Shown here: piece after piece, positions 1-12,694 of the stretch
Numbering within the stretch: position 1 is the first letter of the stretch
How the letters are laid out: each line of letters begins with the position of its first letter
Assembly: GCA_963556695.1 (NCBI GenBank)
Contig: CAUWAG010000003.1
Location: forward strand, 5,394,001-5,458,000
DNA from: Anthostomella pinea
Taxonomy: Eukaryota > Ascomycota > Sordariomycetes > Xylariales > Xylariaceae
DNA: 64,000 nucleotides
Direction of reading: 5' to 3'
Made by a program: the position numbers and the translations under genes
Notes under the pieces: model-generated
What the model was told of the DNA's origin: nothing
The model's database searches: none
What the model saw: only the letters and a program-made list of their open reading frames with translations

Positions 1-119
1 GCTCGGTGCCACTCCAAGGGGTGGAATGGGTCTTGACAAGACCGAGCCGTGCATGGAGCTCCCCACGATGGAGAACGCACATGCACAATCGTATAGTTGG
101 AAGCAATCCAGAGTGATAG

Positions 120-830
120 GGCCTTTTCGTGTCCTGCCCAGGACGACAGCCGTGTAAAATGTCTCGAAGACTGCGACTTCGTCAATGCTCCGAACAGGTA
201 GACGGGCACGGCAGACTCACATTCATTGGCGCCTGAAAATGACCAGACCATGGAAAACACCTGCACCGGATGCTTGCTTCCTCATACAAGATGAACGCCT
301 TGCCGTACCAAATCCCATGCTAGATTGAGGCATCCCGTTCATTGTTTTCGAAGCGCCGTGTCGATTCCGAGTTCCGTCAAACGTCAAAGACTTCGAGATC
401 ATACACCTGGACAAGGCGCAAGTCAGCAGATGTATCGATCGTGGACACAGCTGTGGGATGCTTACCGTATTTGACCGCAACACAAACGCCAACCTATGAT
501 TGATTACTTTTTTCTATGCCCTTCGATGCAAGAATCCAAGCTCGTTCAACAGATCATCCGCGCGTTTCGTGCCGCCGTTCAACTGGGTAACCGACCCAGT
601 AGGCCTTTTACGCGTCCTGCCCAGGACGAACAAGCCACGAACTACGTGGCTGTAACAGGCCTTTTGCTATCCACGTCATGCCCGGGACCAAAATGCCGGG
701 AAATAAACCAGTATTCCACCGACGCCAGGCCCTTTTTCCGCCCTGCCCAGGACGATGATGCCGGGGATTATCACAAAATCCACACGAAGCAACAGGCCTT
801 TTACCGTCCTACCCAGGACCAACTTGTCGG
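120..830. repeat. Dispersed palindromic repeat array (5 copies)
   Basis: Five copies of a short unit are visible. Each has an RGGCCYTTTT-like lead, a few variable bases and the near-perfect palindrome GTCCTGCCCAGGAC (arms GTCCTG/CAGGAC, 2-nt centre). Palindrome cores lie at 131-144, 614-627, 675-688 (variant GTCATGCCCGGGAC), 740-753 (variant GCCCTGCCCAGGAC) and 806-819 (variant GTCCTACCCAGGAC). The last four are 61-66 bp apart, so they look like a degenerate minisatellite. The changes are scattered through the unit. No protein-coding gene is convincing here; an ORF across the array only shows repeated RPF-RPAQD peptides created by the DNA repeat. Confidence 0.7.
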
Positions 831-2490
831 AGTTGAGGTCTTGACGTCATCGGCCGCAGGATCAAGGGAAACCGGCGATGCTTTATGGAGGCCGAAAGGT
901 ACGGCCCGCCAACCAGTCTGCCAAGATACATGTAAGTTTGTGCATACAGGGTTGCAAGGGCAGTGCATACATAATGTCATATCGCAGCGACTGCTCAAAT
1001 CGCTCCAGGCAGCGCCTCGCCGTCGGGGCAGACGAGACACGACCATGGCGAGAGATAGGCCGGATCTTGAGTCGACGGTTGACGTTTAAGGTGATCGGTC
1101 GTTCTCGACGTGCTGCCCTTGGGATGAGGGGATCGTAGCGGACGGGCCCATGTCATTGTCGTGGGTGACCGGAGGATGACGACACCTAGCCCTGCGGCCT
1201 CGAGGGCTTCAGGGCTGGTTGTGGACCATTCCCTGGATCAGGATGCATCTCGATGCAGGAAGTATATGCTCCGGTCAACGAGGAAGAAGCGGGGAGAATG
1301 CCATGTTGATGTCGTGGACAACAAGAACACACAGATGAGGAGGAAGAGGAGAAGGGGAAGCTTGCGAGGTTGGAAGCCTCGGCCCTTTTTAGGCTGGGAC
1401 CTACCTTTGCTGAAGGTGGTCCGTGCTTTTACAGCTAAGAGTATCCCGAGGTCCTCAATGTTATCTTATAGACGCCGTGTTCCCCATGTGGACCGCGAGC
1501 CCTTTTCAAACATGGACGGACGGAACTTTGAATCATGGGCTTGCGCCTGTTTGATTTGTCCTTATCATTGTTTTTCGTGTGTATGGACGCGGCCGCGCGA
1601 GAGCGCACCATGCGGGATCTTGCGCTGGGGTGCCTCTGGAGGAAGCTGCAAGCGCACGTGGTGCACTTGAGTATCAGCACATGCTTACATGAGAGACGGA
1701 GTAAGGACCAACACTTGTTGCCCTTCTTCTAGGCTTTTTGCTCGAGCCATACCAGTGGCGTTGAGGTTGGGGCGAAACGTTGACGGAGTTCAGGTTTCTG
1801 TCCACTCACGAGAACAATTCGCTCGAGAGAAGATCTCAACCAAAGACTCATGGTCAGATACTCAGAATCCCCTCGAAGTACCGGTAGGGCAAGCCACTCG
1901 AGTCATTAGCACAACCTAGAACGCATCGTGTTGGGCTAAGGCTCACGCCAGAAACTGCGATGGTTCAAAGGGTGATGAGACATCGCTCACCTTACTTGGT
2001 TGAAAATCTCGAAGTCGTGTTGGGAAAATTGAAGAGATCTTTATATGGCTGGGGAAATGACAGAAAAGACAGCTTGTGGTCTTTATTCACATGGTCAGGC
2101 TCTAGATCCCGGGCCGGGGAGTAAATAGTGCTGGAGCTATACACCAGTTTAATATCAGAAGAAGCAGGTTCATTCCCCTATTGTTCATCTGTACCTCGGC
2201 ATTGGGTGAACTGTTACTCGAATCGTAGCTATTTCTCTCCCCTTGGTATCACATGTATCCAGACCCCTTTGGCGGACGGCACCTGACTTTCCGTCAATCT
2301 GGCGGCCATGGTTGAGGTTGAGGGAGGAGTTCAAAAGAGTTCAGCCTACTTCCTCGGTAAGCTATAATCTGTTTGGAGCAAAACATGGTCAATCTGCTCG
2401 GTGTCATATCTCAATGCAACTGTGACAGCAACGGGGAAATTGGTCCATTTCCATTGACTCTCCACGCTCCCTAGCTGATGACCTCCCATA
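831..2490. other. Intergenic, no gene recognised
   Basis: Several overlapping short ORFs on both strands lack family motifs, signal peptides and intron structure. I see nothing functional beyond the 3' flank of the beta-galactosidase gene that ends at 2491 on the minus strand. Confidence 0.4.
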
Positions 2491-5400
2491 CTAATACGCG
2501 CCCGCCCTCTCCTCCCACGCGCCTCCCGCCACCGTCGCCACGACCCCATACCCGCTCTGCACCACCGCATCTGCCACCAGCGCCAGCCCCTCGACGCGCG
2601 CCCCGCCGGCCTCCAAACTCCACACGCTCACCGCGACCCAGTTCGTGCCGTGGTAGTTGAGGATGCCCTCGGGCACCGGGAACGCGTCCTGCGGCCCGAC
2701 GTTGTGCACGTACTTGCCGAACTGCCACCCGTTGACGTACAGCTGCGCGCGGTACGCGGTGCTGGCGTTGACACTGTCGCTGGCGCTGGCATTGGCAAAG
2801 ACAAACGAAAGCGGAATGTCGTAGCCGGCCGGGAGGTCGAGGTCGAAGCCCGTGGCGTAGAAGGCGATGCCGGCGGCGTCCAGACCGGCGAGCGGGCCGC
2901 CAGCGACGGCGGGCCAGGCGGCGACGGGCGGCGCTGGGAGGTGGTAGCCACGGCGCTCGGCGGCGAGGCCGCCCTCATTGAGCGGACCGCGCGCGTGGTC
3001 GGCGTAGTCCTCGCCGCCGAGGTTGCCCGTCAGCTTCCAGACGATATCGGTGGCGTGATGACCGGCGAGGCTGTAGGCGAGGATGCCGCGCGGGTTCTTC
3101 ATGTCGTCGGTGCCGACGGTCCAGTCCTCGTCGAGGCTCATGTTGTCGATGACGACGGTGAGGACGTAGGACTCGCCGGCGGAGAGGGCGGGCAGTGTGA
3201 AGGTGCTGTTGGCGCTGGCGGCGGCGTCAATGCCGGCGTAGGAGCCGAGGTACGTACCGTTGAGCCACGCAGACATACCAAAGGCAGAGCCACCTTGCGT
3301 TTCGAGAGCAAGGCTGGACTCATTGCCGATGGCGGTGAAGTGGCCGCGTAAGAGCAGAGTGCCGGTGTGGTAGCCATAGTCGCTAGCGTAAAGGCTCGTT
3401 GGCGTTGTCAGGTTGCGGACCGTGTTGTTGGTGTATGTGTTTGAAGCGAGTGTCCAGGCTTCGTCGGAGTAGTCTGAGCCGACCTCAGGAAGACTGTCAA
3501 AGTACTTCCACTCGAGTGAAGCGAGGTCCGGAAGTTCTACGACCGGTTCCTTGTAAGCCAAAGTGGCCAGGACTGAGCCTTTACTTGACTGGTTGAAGGG
3601 GATGGACGCTCCGTTGAAGCTCAGTTTGCTCAGCGAGCTTGGCGCACCGCCAATGATCTCCAGGGAAGTTGTAGTGTTGAGGTCACCCGAGAGCGCCAGA
3701 GTACTTCCAGTGACTGTCGCATTGCGCAACAGATATCCAGCCTTCACTATCACGCCCGAATGGCTGCTGCTGCCATTGCTGGCAACCAAAGGAGTGGCCC
3801 CGGCGACAGACGACGTCTCAAGGACCCAGTAGTCGTATGCAGAGTTGCGGTCTGAATTTGGTCAGCGAATGGGCGTCTGACTGCACGCCTTTTACTTACC
3901 AAGAATGTAGACGTAGAGGTCCTCGTCAACCTTGACTACCTTGCGGGACGGCGAGACAGCCCAGTTCAAGATCACCAAGCCACTCTTGTAAGCAATAGTG
4001 ACGCCAGACCCTTCTACCGCGGCAGCATGTGTAGCATTGGAAAACGCCAATTCGTGGTGCTCGCCTGGTCCGCCATAGACCACGAGCACGGTACTGGAAG
4101 AATACTTCTTCCTGAAGGCTGTTAGTTCATCGAAAGACTTCAAGGCTTACTAAACCTTGGAGGCAAAGAAGAGATAGTTACCAGGTAAATATCTCAGCAG
4201 ATGAGTACAGAAGATTGTAGTCACCGACTGAGTAGTCGCTCACGTGGATTTTCGAGTCGCGGCCGTTCAGTGTGAGGGTGCCGTTGAGTTGCGGGACGGT
4301 AATATTTCCAGCCGACGTTGGAAAAATCAATTTGTATGGCGTAGAGTCGAGCGAGTTGTAAGCCGCATGCCTGAAGAACACACGTTTAGTTTGAACAAAA
4401 GTCAAAGTGTGAAATGTTGAAGACGGCTCACCTAACGACGTAGAAATTGGTAGGATTGCCAAACAGCGGCGTTATTGCAAGTGCTGGCGAGCTGGTATAG
4501 CTGCTGCTATTTGTAGCATTGCCGCCCGGGGTAGCAGTCAGATATGCCGGTGAAGCCATCAGAAAATTGGCTTCCAGCTTCAATTCACTGTACTTTTCGC
4601 GGTCCACAAGCCGGTTCTCTCGGATAACCGATCCATAGTCATACGACGTATAGCCTCCGGGGTGCCCAAGGTTTCCCCAGTTGGTGCCGCCGAAAATCTG
4701 ATTCAATATTAGCCTCTCGAATGCAAGTCTATCAGTGGCCATATATACCATGTAGAGATTCAGAATCGTCACTCCGAAACTAAAGTCGTTCTTGTAGAAG
4801 ACACGCTCAAACTCGTAGTTCAGCAGCTCGGCGCATTGATCAAACCCTAGGCCACCCCACGGATCAAAGGAACCACCTTGAAACTTTACAGATAGTCAGC
4901 ACAACTTGCGTAGGCACCGGTGTACGAAACGTACCTCGACGATTGAATATGGTGTAGTAGGGCTCTCTTCCAGGTGCAACGTCCCATAATTCGTCGGCAA
5001 TGAACCATCGGGCCAAGTATACGGGTTCGCGCAGTCGAACCCAAGCGGGTATCCGTCGTGGCCATAAATGTCGACACCAGACACAGAACCAGGCACAAAG
5101 TTACCGGCGGGACTCGCGTCGTTGCTAATAAAGGGCACTACGACTCCCGCATCTCGGAATTGATCCTCAACATAGCCGAAATAAGCCGGGTCAGGGAACT
5201 TGACGTTGTCTGTAGCTCCAGTGTACTCGTTCTCAGGCTGCATCAAGATGATGGGTCCGCCGTTGGTGATTTGGGCTTTGGCAATAATTTCTCCAACTGA
5301 TTTTGCGTAGCTGTGGATTGAAGAGTGAGTATGGGTTCGGATGCAGGGTCTCCCCGAGACTCACAGATCGGTTGCGTGAAGATAGTCCGGATCAGCAGTC

Positions 5401-6057
5401 CGAAGGATGCCCTTGATCCTCTGTAGCCAGCCAGGAAAGCCGCCTCCGGAGACCTCGGCGTTGATGTACGGCCCAGGTCGCTGCGTCCCATCAGCCTCCT
5501 AGACATTCAGACCAGCCCTTGGGGAAATGGCTTACTGCAAGGAGGTATATTCCTGCTTGTGTGGCCGCTTCGAAGAAAGGCTCAAAGGCAAAGACGCCTT
5601 CGGCAGAGAAGTTTCCCGGCTTCCCTTCCAGCAAGGCCCAGTCGATGTAGAAGGAGCAGCCATTGAAGCCCAATGCCTTGATTTTCTGGAAGATATCCAG
5701 CCACAGGCCTGGTACCGGAAGTCTGAAGCGATGCTTAGCCGGCGAACTCGTCCATGTCGAATGACAGCGTAACACAGCGTAATTTACCTGTACGGGTGGA
5801 ACTCGCCGCTTAGGAAGAGAACGCGCTCACCGCGTACAAACAACGAGTGCTCATCCCAGGTCACCTAGGACTGCAATAAGCTTGATGAATTATCCCAATG
5901 TCCCGCACATCAATCAACAATAACTCACAATGTCCTGCAGAACCTCCCTTTTGTAAGGCTTGATGAACTGTGTCGACTTTTCACCAGTAGCCAGCGCAAT
6001 TGTTTGCACAGCCAAACACGACAGCAGCAGCGTTCTCAACGCTCCGAATGCAACCAT
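2491..6057 (-). CDS. Secreted GH35 beta-galactosidase
   Basis: Multi-exon gene for an extracellular beta-galactosidase of about 1000 residues, hydrolysing terminal beta-D-galactosyl linkages in plant polysaccharides. Exon 1 (5929-6057) encodes a signal peptide starting [17 protein letters not shown] and ends at GTGAGT. The TIM barrel follows ([10 protein letters not shown], then RPGPYINAE near residue 130). The acid/base Glu lies in MQPENEY (near residue 195). The nucleophile Glu ends IVE just before an intron, and the next exon opens [11 protein letters not shown]. After [22 protein letters not shown] come the beta-sandwich and jelly-roll domains. The last exon (about 2491-3858) contains [18 protein letters not shown] and ends at a TAG. 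About eight introns are needed; all frames I traced are open, so the gene looks intact. Length and motif order match fungal LacA-type enzymes. Confidence 0.93.
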
Positions 6058-6967
6058 GACGAGCCTTCAGTCCTCAGTCTCGAGGTACAAATCCAAAGAC
6101 GAAGAGTCGACAAGAAAACAAAAGCGTCGCGACGCGGCAGACAACCCGAAGTTTAAACCCTCCCAGCCCGGGCAGCCGGGCTTCAGGCCCCAGTGCTCGC
6201 GACAGCAGACACCGAAATATCTGCTGCGCCTCCCAATGCTGGCCTCACCACCACACGTCCCACGGCGCGGCGATCAGGAACATGGCGGGGTGAAATCTTC
6301 CGGCAGCGGATACGACGTCGGGGTGCGATGCGGAGGGGCGCACAAGTGCGGGGCAAGGGCGGTGTGCAGACATTCAGCCGGGCAGGTGGGGAGGCGGGGA
6401 AAGGCGTGGAAAGGCGTGGAGAAAAGGGGCTATGGCTGACTAACATAAGGTAAGGAGGTAGTATCCGTACCAGTCGGCTGTCGTTTCGCGAATGGGTGCA
6501 GGGGAGGGACCGGACCACAATCACCCAATCGTCTTACCACAAGATGCGTGACACGAGATCTGGTCTACTTGACCGGGAATCCGAATGGCTACCAATGTCG
6601 ACTCCAGCCTGGTACCAGGAACTTGGTACTCGTACACGCTGCAGACGTCAATTTGGCGGCAATGACGGCACCCGAAAACATTGGGCCGAGGGAAAAGCCC
6701 TGGAGGGAGACGACGACGGCGGAAACGTAGAATTACAGGACGAGCCAGAAAATCAGCTCGAGAGCCATGGTGATGGGTAGGTAGATTTGTGCCGTCGTTA
6801 GAAGAGCCACGACGAATGGTTGGAAGCAGCAGTTTTTCACCCACGACCCTTGTATCAAATCATGCCTCGCTGAAGACACTCGCTCCATACAATACCCAAA
6901 CGTACCCTTTAAGCTATACCCCATCTATAATCCTAGCAATGCCTGCGGCGTAACACCTCTGAAGTAA
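6058..6967. other. Intergenic between GH35 and CorA-like gene
   Basis: This holds the GH35 promoter (minus strand, upstream of 6057) and the 3' flank of the CorA-like gene. GC-rich ORFs at 6183-6524 on both strands overlap each other and show no domain. Nothing else seen. Confidence 0.4.
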
Positions 6968-8394
6968 CTATCCAGTAGCCATCTGTTTCTCAACATCGCC
7001 CACCTCCTTCCGCCGAAGCGCCCAAAGATACCACGACCCAAGCGTCATCGACGTCACCAGTACAGTCGCCAGCACATATATCCATATATCGGACGAGACC
7101 GTCATGCCGCTGCCAGTCCCACCCTCCCAACTGAAAAAACCCATGGAGAAAAGTGTCTACCCGGGCATTAGAGTACGAAGACACGCCTGGAGTTGGACAT
7201 ACGCACCGCAACGAAGGTCCCCGGCAGAAAGATCATGGTCAGCATGGCGATCGATTTCATCAGCTTGCTGTCGCGCCGGGCGCGCTGTGCCACCTGCAGG
7301 TTATTGTTGGCGATGTCCAGGTTCGTCCGCGCGTCCCGGCGGCCGATCTGGTTCCATTCCTGCAGATGTCTGTCAGCAAGGTCTCTCTCTCTCTCTGGTA
7401 TAAACTGTAGTTATGACAGCGCTACGCACCAACTGCGAGGCGATGTTCATCCCATCGATCATCGTCGAGCAGTCCCGGATATGCTCGTCGTACTCATCCA
7501 CAAGCTCCTGCAGTCGATCCCTGATCTGCGCCCCCGAGTCCCTCAGGCCCTGCAGTCGCCGCGGTTCCATGCCAGGAAACCCACTGGCGTTGGTACCAGT
7601 ACTCGTGCCGAATAGCGAGTCCTGGAGTTCGTCGACATGCGCGACCATGTCCACCATTTTCTTCCTGAACGCCAGTAGCCCGTTGCGCAGGTGGCTGATC
7701 TCGACCCAGAGGATCATCGACGGCTTGTCTACCGAAGACGATGACACCGAGCACCCGTCTTCTTTGCCGTCTGCGCTTGCTGCGATGGCGGCGTTGGACC
7801 CGATGTCGATGATCCGCTGGATGAGCTGCGTGAGCTTCTCCTGCACCAGCGCCACCTGTCTGTTGCGCTCCAGCTCGGCGAAGATGGTCGGCAGAACCAT
7901 GGGGTGGAAGTCGCCAAGCTCGGACAGGGACAGACGCTTGGCTATCTGGGCTGCTGTTGCTTCGTCGCAGCCGTACAGGATTGCGTTTGTGGCCAGGGTC
8001 TCTGGGAAGAAGGTCACTGATAGGGCCAGGTCGCCCGGCCAGGATGCGGCTGATCGGCAGTTGTAGACTGTGATGATGTATTGTTTGCTTAGTTCCTGGT
8101 GCGCTTTACAGCTACTTTGATAGGGGGGTGGCGCGCGGGTGGGAGCATACCTATATATCGCGCGCCTGATGACGAGTCCCACGACTGCTTCTTCCTTGTG
8201 AAGGCGCAGTTTGTATTCCTGTTGATGACGCGGGCAATCGAGCCGTGCACTTGGAAGCAGCCGATGATCTGTCGGAATATCGACTTCGAGAACGGTAGAT
8301 ATGATACCAGCGCACCGTCGGGGAACCTACTCTGAGCCCTTCCGCATAATCTTAAGTTTTTTGAACTAGTCAGCAATGATAACTTGAAGCTCAT
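6968..8394 (-). CDS. CorA-like two-TM membrane protein
   Basis: Fungal protein with a CorA-like C-terminus (Mg2+ transporter-like fold; transport itself unproven). Exon 1 (8151-8394) starts MSFKLSLLTSS; an in-frame TGA lies five codons upstream, so this ATG is the first possible. A 47-nt intron ending AAAG, at about 8104-8150, joins it to AHQELSKQYIITVYNC. A long helical region with FRKKMVDMVAHVDELQD and LQELVDEYDEHIRDCS follows. Downstream exons read EWNQIGRRDARTNLDIANNN, then LMKSIAMLTMIFLPGTFVA (TM1), then TLFSMGFFSWEGGTGSG and IWIYVLATVLVTSMTLGSWY (TM2), ending KQMATG-stop at 6968-6970. The FSMGFF stretch sits where CorA proteins carry the G-M-N signature, but GMN itself is absent. Such proteins are common in filamentous fungi and are often of unknown substrate. 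Confidence 0.82.
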
Positions 8395-9383
8395 AGCACA
8401 TTGGTCTCATACATCAAGTTGATACTGCTTGTAGCTCCCGGCTGCGACTGTGGATGTTTCTTGATATCTCGTTAGATCTCTCGGCATAGCCTCTATAAGG
8501 ACTCGTTGGTGTACTTTACCTGGTCTAACCACTCTTGCCACTGTTCATCAGACCCCAGTGTATAAGACTCTGTATGCACTTGTGTCTAGCGGTATTAGAG
8601 CCAACCTCAAGCAATGCTCTTCGAGGTTCATGTTTCCTGGTTCATGGACTTACATCTAGCTGCCGCGAGACGGTCAAGACTTGACTTGGCATTCGACGAA
8701 ACTCGAAGACCGCCATGTTCTGTTCCCATAACGAGGTGTCGGAACGTAACCAGTCCATTTCTATTTACCACTCAGTAGTGTTTACAGTCGGTATCGATGA
8801 GATGTTGATGAAGTTGATGATATTTTCTCAAAATCAAGCGACGTCCTCAAGCAAAGGCTATGAGCCAGCGGGGTAAGGTTGAGTGCCTTTAGCAGTGACA
8901 GTCCATTGATGTCGGGAGCTTAATTGGAGATTCCCGCGAAGCTCTGAACCCCGTTGTCCCATGGGCGCACTCGCATGCGTCGAAGGCATCTATCTGCCTT
9001 GCCAATAAGAGTTGCATGACTAGCCCTTCGAGGTGGCAGCGTTCATGCAGAGGCTGTAGAGTCGGCCCCTAGCCTGCTTGAACTCCTGCAAGGGCACCGC
9101 AGCCTGCCTTGATGCTCTCAGCCTGCAGATCAAATCGCCAATAGATGTGGTCTTGTGGTCCACCCTCTGTCAAGTGATAAGGCGCGTACGTTTAGGCTTC
9201 ATTCTTACGAGTCGGGCGCCAAGTTGCACCTCGTGCACTGCCTCGCTGCAGCCGGTGAAGACTTGGTATATTAGGACGTGAAGAGCCGATTGCAGAACGT
9301 CATGCATCCAGCCACCATAACTTTCCCCTGACCTGCTTCCCCCTTTGGCCGGGTATTCTTCCACTTGCTTCTGCTTTGCCAAC
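8395..9383. other. Intergenic, no gene seen
   Basis: About 1 kb without a plausible coding frame. It should contain the promoters of the flanking divergent genes. No repeat or element recognised. Confidence 0.4.
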
Positions 9384-9708
9384 ATGTCGCACTATCAGAT
9401 CCAAGTTTTGCCGATCAGCTACAACTCAGGAGAGCTACTCGCCAGGTACATGAAAGAAGTCCTTGGGAATGATGATTTCGAGATAGAGGGGGTATGCCGT
9501 CCCTTGTCTGCACATCTTCCGACTCGACTAAACATGGGCTAACTGAAGTTGTGACAGTTTCTCTACAATCAGTGGAGGGTTAAGGTGCCGAACCGACTCT
9601 CCGAGGTAAGCTTTCAGCTGGCTGTTCGGAGATGTCGACTAACCGTCTCTTCAGAGCGACGTTCAAGACTTGAAGACCAAGATGCGTAAACATTATGCAA
9701 CAACATAG
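9384..9708 (+). CDS. Small three-exon gene, 69-residue protein
   Basis: Not recognised as a known family. The model is exons 9384-9491 (36 codons), 9558-9605 (16 codons) and 9655-9708 (17 codons plus TAG), all joined in phase 0. Intron 1 runs GTATGC...CTAACTGAAG...CAG and intron 2 runs GTAAGC...CTAACC...CAG, so both have a good donor, a branch site and an acceptor. Only the spliced form is open. The protein starts MSHYQIQVLPISYNSGEL, continues through a FLYNQWRVKVPNRL segment and ends with a basic helix KTKMRKHYATT. It has no signal peptide, TM segment or cysteines. Three exons with clean splice signals in one frame argue that it is real. Function cannot be inferred. Confidence 0.55.
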
Positions 9709-10141
9709 AGAGGGGCGCGTTGCAAGGATGCTTTGGGCCTTACTGGACGCGATATGGTTTCCGTTCAGGGGTTGGGCGTTCATTGTGGAATGGTTGACAA
9801 GTATCGGCAGTGGACAAGGAGAGTGTGTGCCCGGTTTGAAAGACGCGGTCTCTCAAGTAGAGACCTGTATCAGCTTAAAGTCTCCTAGAAAATCCTACCT
9901 CTCTGTTCTATAATCCAGAATCATCGCTTCTCTGGTGTCTTTGTGGCTGAATGGTTCTACAGGCCAGATGAGTCCACACCCGAACCTTCTTCCTACAATA
10001 GTAACTTTAAGAACATTCGCGCTCCGTGATCGAGTCAAAATCTGCTCGCCGGCCTCCTTGGTTCACATTAGTTAGGAAAGAAAGTCAAAAACGGGGTAGT
10101 GATTTTGATTTCGATTTTGTTTTATAGTAGGCAATTGCAGG
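9709..10141. other. Short intergenic gap
   Basis: 3' flanks of the small + strand gene and of the convergent kinase gene. No other feature seen. Confidence 0.4.
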
Positions 10142-12694
10142 TTAGCTAGTATCGTGGCCATAAGCCAAGGACGTATCGGAAGCGGCCTGAAAAAGGGCCC
10201 AGGCACGCATCGGAAGGGGCCTAGAAAGCGCAGCCAATCGGCTGACCTGCCACGGCTCACGCCCCCCTATACACATACCTATCACACCCGACGAATTCCT
10301 TGAAGTGTTCTGTAAACTCGTGTTCAAATCAGCTCCAGGCGCTTTGCGTTCTTTGTGAAAATCAGCCGTCTCGAAACTAGTGACCTGTATCGACGGTGGC
10401 GATGCTAGGTTCATGGAATGGTTTTCCTCTACCTCGGGATCCATAGGGAGGTTGGTCTCCACATGAGGCTCAACAGGTGGTAGTTTTATATCGGTATAGC
10501 GCATATCTCGGTCACAACGATCCAAACAACCTGACAGGAATGTATGGACCTCACGACAGTCAGCGCGCTTCTGACTGTCGACCTCTAGCATCCGATGCTT
10601 TATGAACTGAATACAGTCGTAAAGGAAGTTATCTCCGTTAACGGCATCAGAAAGTTCATCTAGCCACTATCATCAAGTTAGCTATCGTCACTTGTAATGC
10701 ACCTTGAGTCTTCTTGGACGGGGGTGGAATTTCAGGGTTATGCAACAAACATACCGACTCAACGGATGCTTTCGAGACCGTGCTTCTTTGGTTCTCTGTT
10801 CCATTAATTATCTTGAAGAACCGATCTTCTTTCCATTTCCCTTTAGTGACGCCCTCGTCTTCTTCCTGCAAACGCTGCTTGACGAAATGGTCAATAGCCG
10901 CTGTCCCAAGGATGAACCAGGTCATGAACTCAGATAGAACGCAGCCCAGGGACCAGATGTCGTACTTCCTTGATAGATACTGCGTTTTGACCTCGTACTC
11001 CGGGGCCCGATAAGTCGGTGACATAGGTCCGGTCGGTGGTAGGCGTGATCGCGAGTGGACTGAGTGGAAGGCGGTCAAGCCAAAATCCGAGATCTTGAGC
11101 ACACCCAATCCGGCTAATTGCTCGAAGTGTAGAATATTTTCTGGCTTGATGTCTCCGTGGATGCCATATTCTTCTGGGCTGTTAGAGACGGTCAATCCGG
11201 GTTGCGATGGCCCCAGTCGTTTGGTTTCATGCAAGCCAGCAAGTCCGGTCTCCCCTGTCAATCCGACAAGCTGGTGTGCGACCCATAGCAGGGCTGATCT
11301 GTTTCGATCCGACTCATCGACTTCGGTGTCCTCGCGTTCAGTTTTCAGTGCCAGCAAGCGAGGGTCTTTGGCCCACAGCTCTCTTAGACTTCCACCATCT
11401 GCCCACGGGAACAAAAACGAGTACTTCTTGCCGCGTTTGAAGGCAGCATATAACTGTAGCAAGTGCTCTCGCGTTTCAAACCTCTTGAGGTTGTTGAATT
11501 CTTTCTTGAAGGCAATTTCATCTGGTGAGTTGAGAGTTTTGATCGCAAACCAGTTGCATTCATGCTGAGAAAGTCAGTGACTTGGTCAAGATTCATATCA
11601 TCGTGGTGGATAGGAACAACAAGATCAAGAGGGAGAAACGCGATTGCTCACAGCAAAGTCATGATGATCTGGATGTATTGCGACCCGGGAGACCGTCGAA
11701 TATCCACCAACTTGATCATGGGCCGAGGACTCTTCAGCCTTGGTCTCGTCCATTCCTGTCCAGGGCATGATGGCTTGCGGGTCGAGTTCGTAAAGCGCGA
11801 CGGATCTGTCTTGTGCTTTGGCAATGTAAGGAGCGAGAAGACTCCATTGCCGTTCCCAGAAGTGTCTCTTGGGGACTGGCTCCCAGTCATCGAAGCAAGA
11901 CATCGTGACAGACTCTGACCTCTTCCATGTGGCTCTCCTGACCAGGCTGAAGCCCCCTGGGCTAGGTTCTTTTCGAAAAGGCAAGTGTCTGTCCATGATG
12001 CCGCCGTCCGCGAAGTCCCTGATCTTGCTGACTTGCTCAATGAGGACCAAGATAGCGAATAGCTTGCGACTCGAGTTTTCCACATTCTTCGGATCGCTTG
12101 GGTTGCCAAAAATGTAGTCAACATACCTCTCAATGTCAGGTGAGTCGTCTCCAAATGTATTGCAAAGCTCCCTACGCACAGCAACTTTGTGGCATTTGGC
12201 ATCCAGCTGGCCCAGAGGTAGGAAGTTCTTGGTATCATCAGAAGCATATTCGACCACGGCGCTCTCGAGGGCCTTCCGCAACGTCCCTGCGAATTCCTTA
12301 CGAGGAACTGAGAGCTCAACTTCCATTTCCAGGATCGATGGCATTGGTTCTCTGGGCGCTGAGCTCCCCAAGCCCAGCAGGAGGTCCTCGGGGATGTTGC
12401 TCTCACGACGGTTCCGCAGGCTTTCCACGCGACCCATGATGCCATAGTCAAACACACGACTCTCTGTATCCGACTCTATCTGTCTATGCCTCTCATTGGA
12501 TGCCTGCGGCTGTAGATCGGGGCCATAGATCTCAGTCAAGGAGTTTGGAGCCCTTTGATGATTGTATGCCGTCAGGAACTGCCAGAGTTCTCGTTAGCCA
12601 GTCGCCGCTTTCCCATCCAGATTGCTCCTACCTCGTTAACCGCACCAGCCTCGTTGACTTCAGCCGAAGGCGTATGTGGATATGAGCTCGACAT
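10142..12694 (-). CDS. Ser/Thr protein kinase with long N-terminal region
   Basis: Four exons (12632-12694, 11652-12578, 10703-11564, 10142-10659) give an uninterrupted 789-residue protein starting MSSSYPHTPSAEV. Introns are 53, 87 and 43 nt, each with GT/AG ends in the right phase. The first ~330 residues form a fungal-specific region with no motif I can name. The kinase domain follows: the ATP-binding Lys in NWFAIKTLNS, the catalytic loop HGDIKPENIL, the DFG motif in LKISDFGLT, the activation segment TYRAPEYE and helix F KYDIWSLGC. Catalytic Lys, Asp and DFG are all present, so it should be active. An insert of about 60 residues (PRLLALKTEREDTEV...) precedes the catalytic loop. The tail of ~130 residues is low in complexity. 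Fungal genomes hold many kinases of this architecture; substrates are unknown. Confidence 0.85.

Noticed and set aside
496..1089. 197-codon + strand ORF with repeated RPF-RPAQD peptides
   Set aside because: The peptide repeat is produced by the palindromic DNA repeats, spacing varies and the rest has no protein character.
2650..3351. 233-codon + strand ORF, Val/Gly/Glu-rich
   Set aside because: Antisense of the GH35 last exon.
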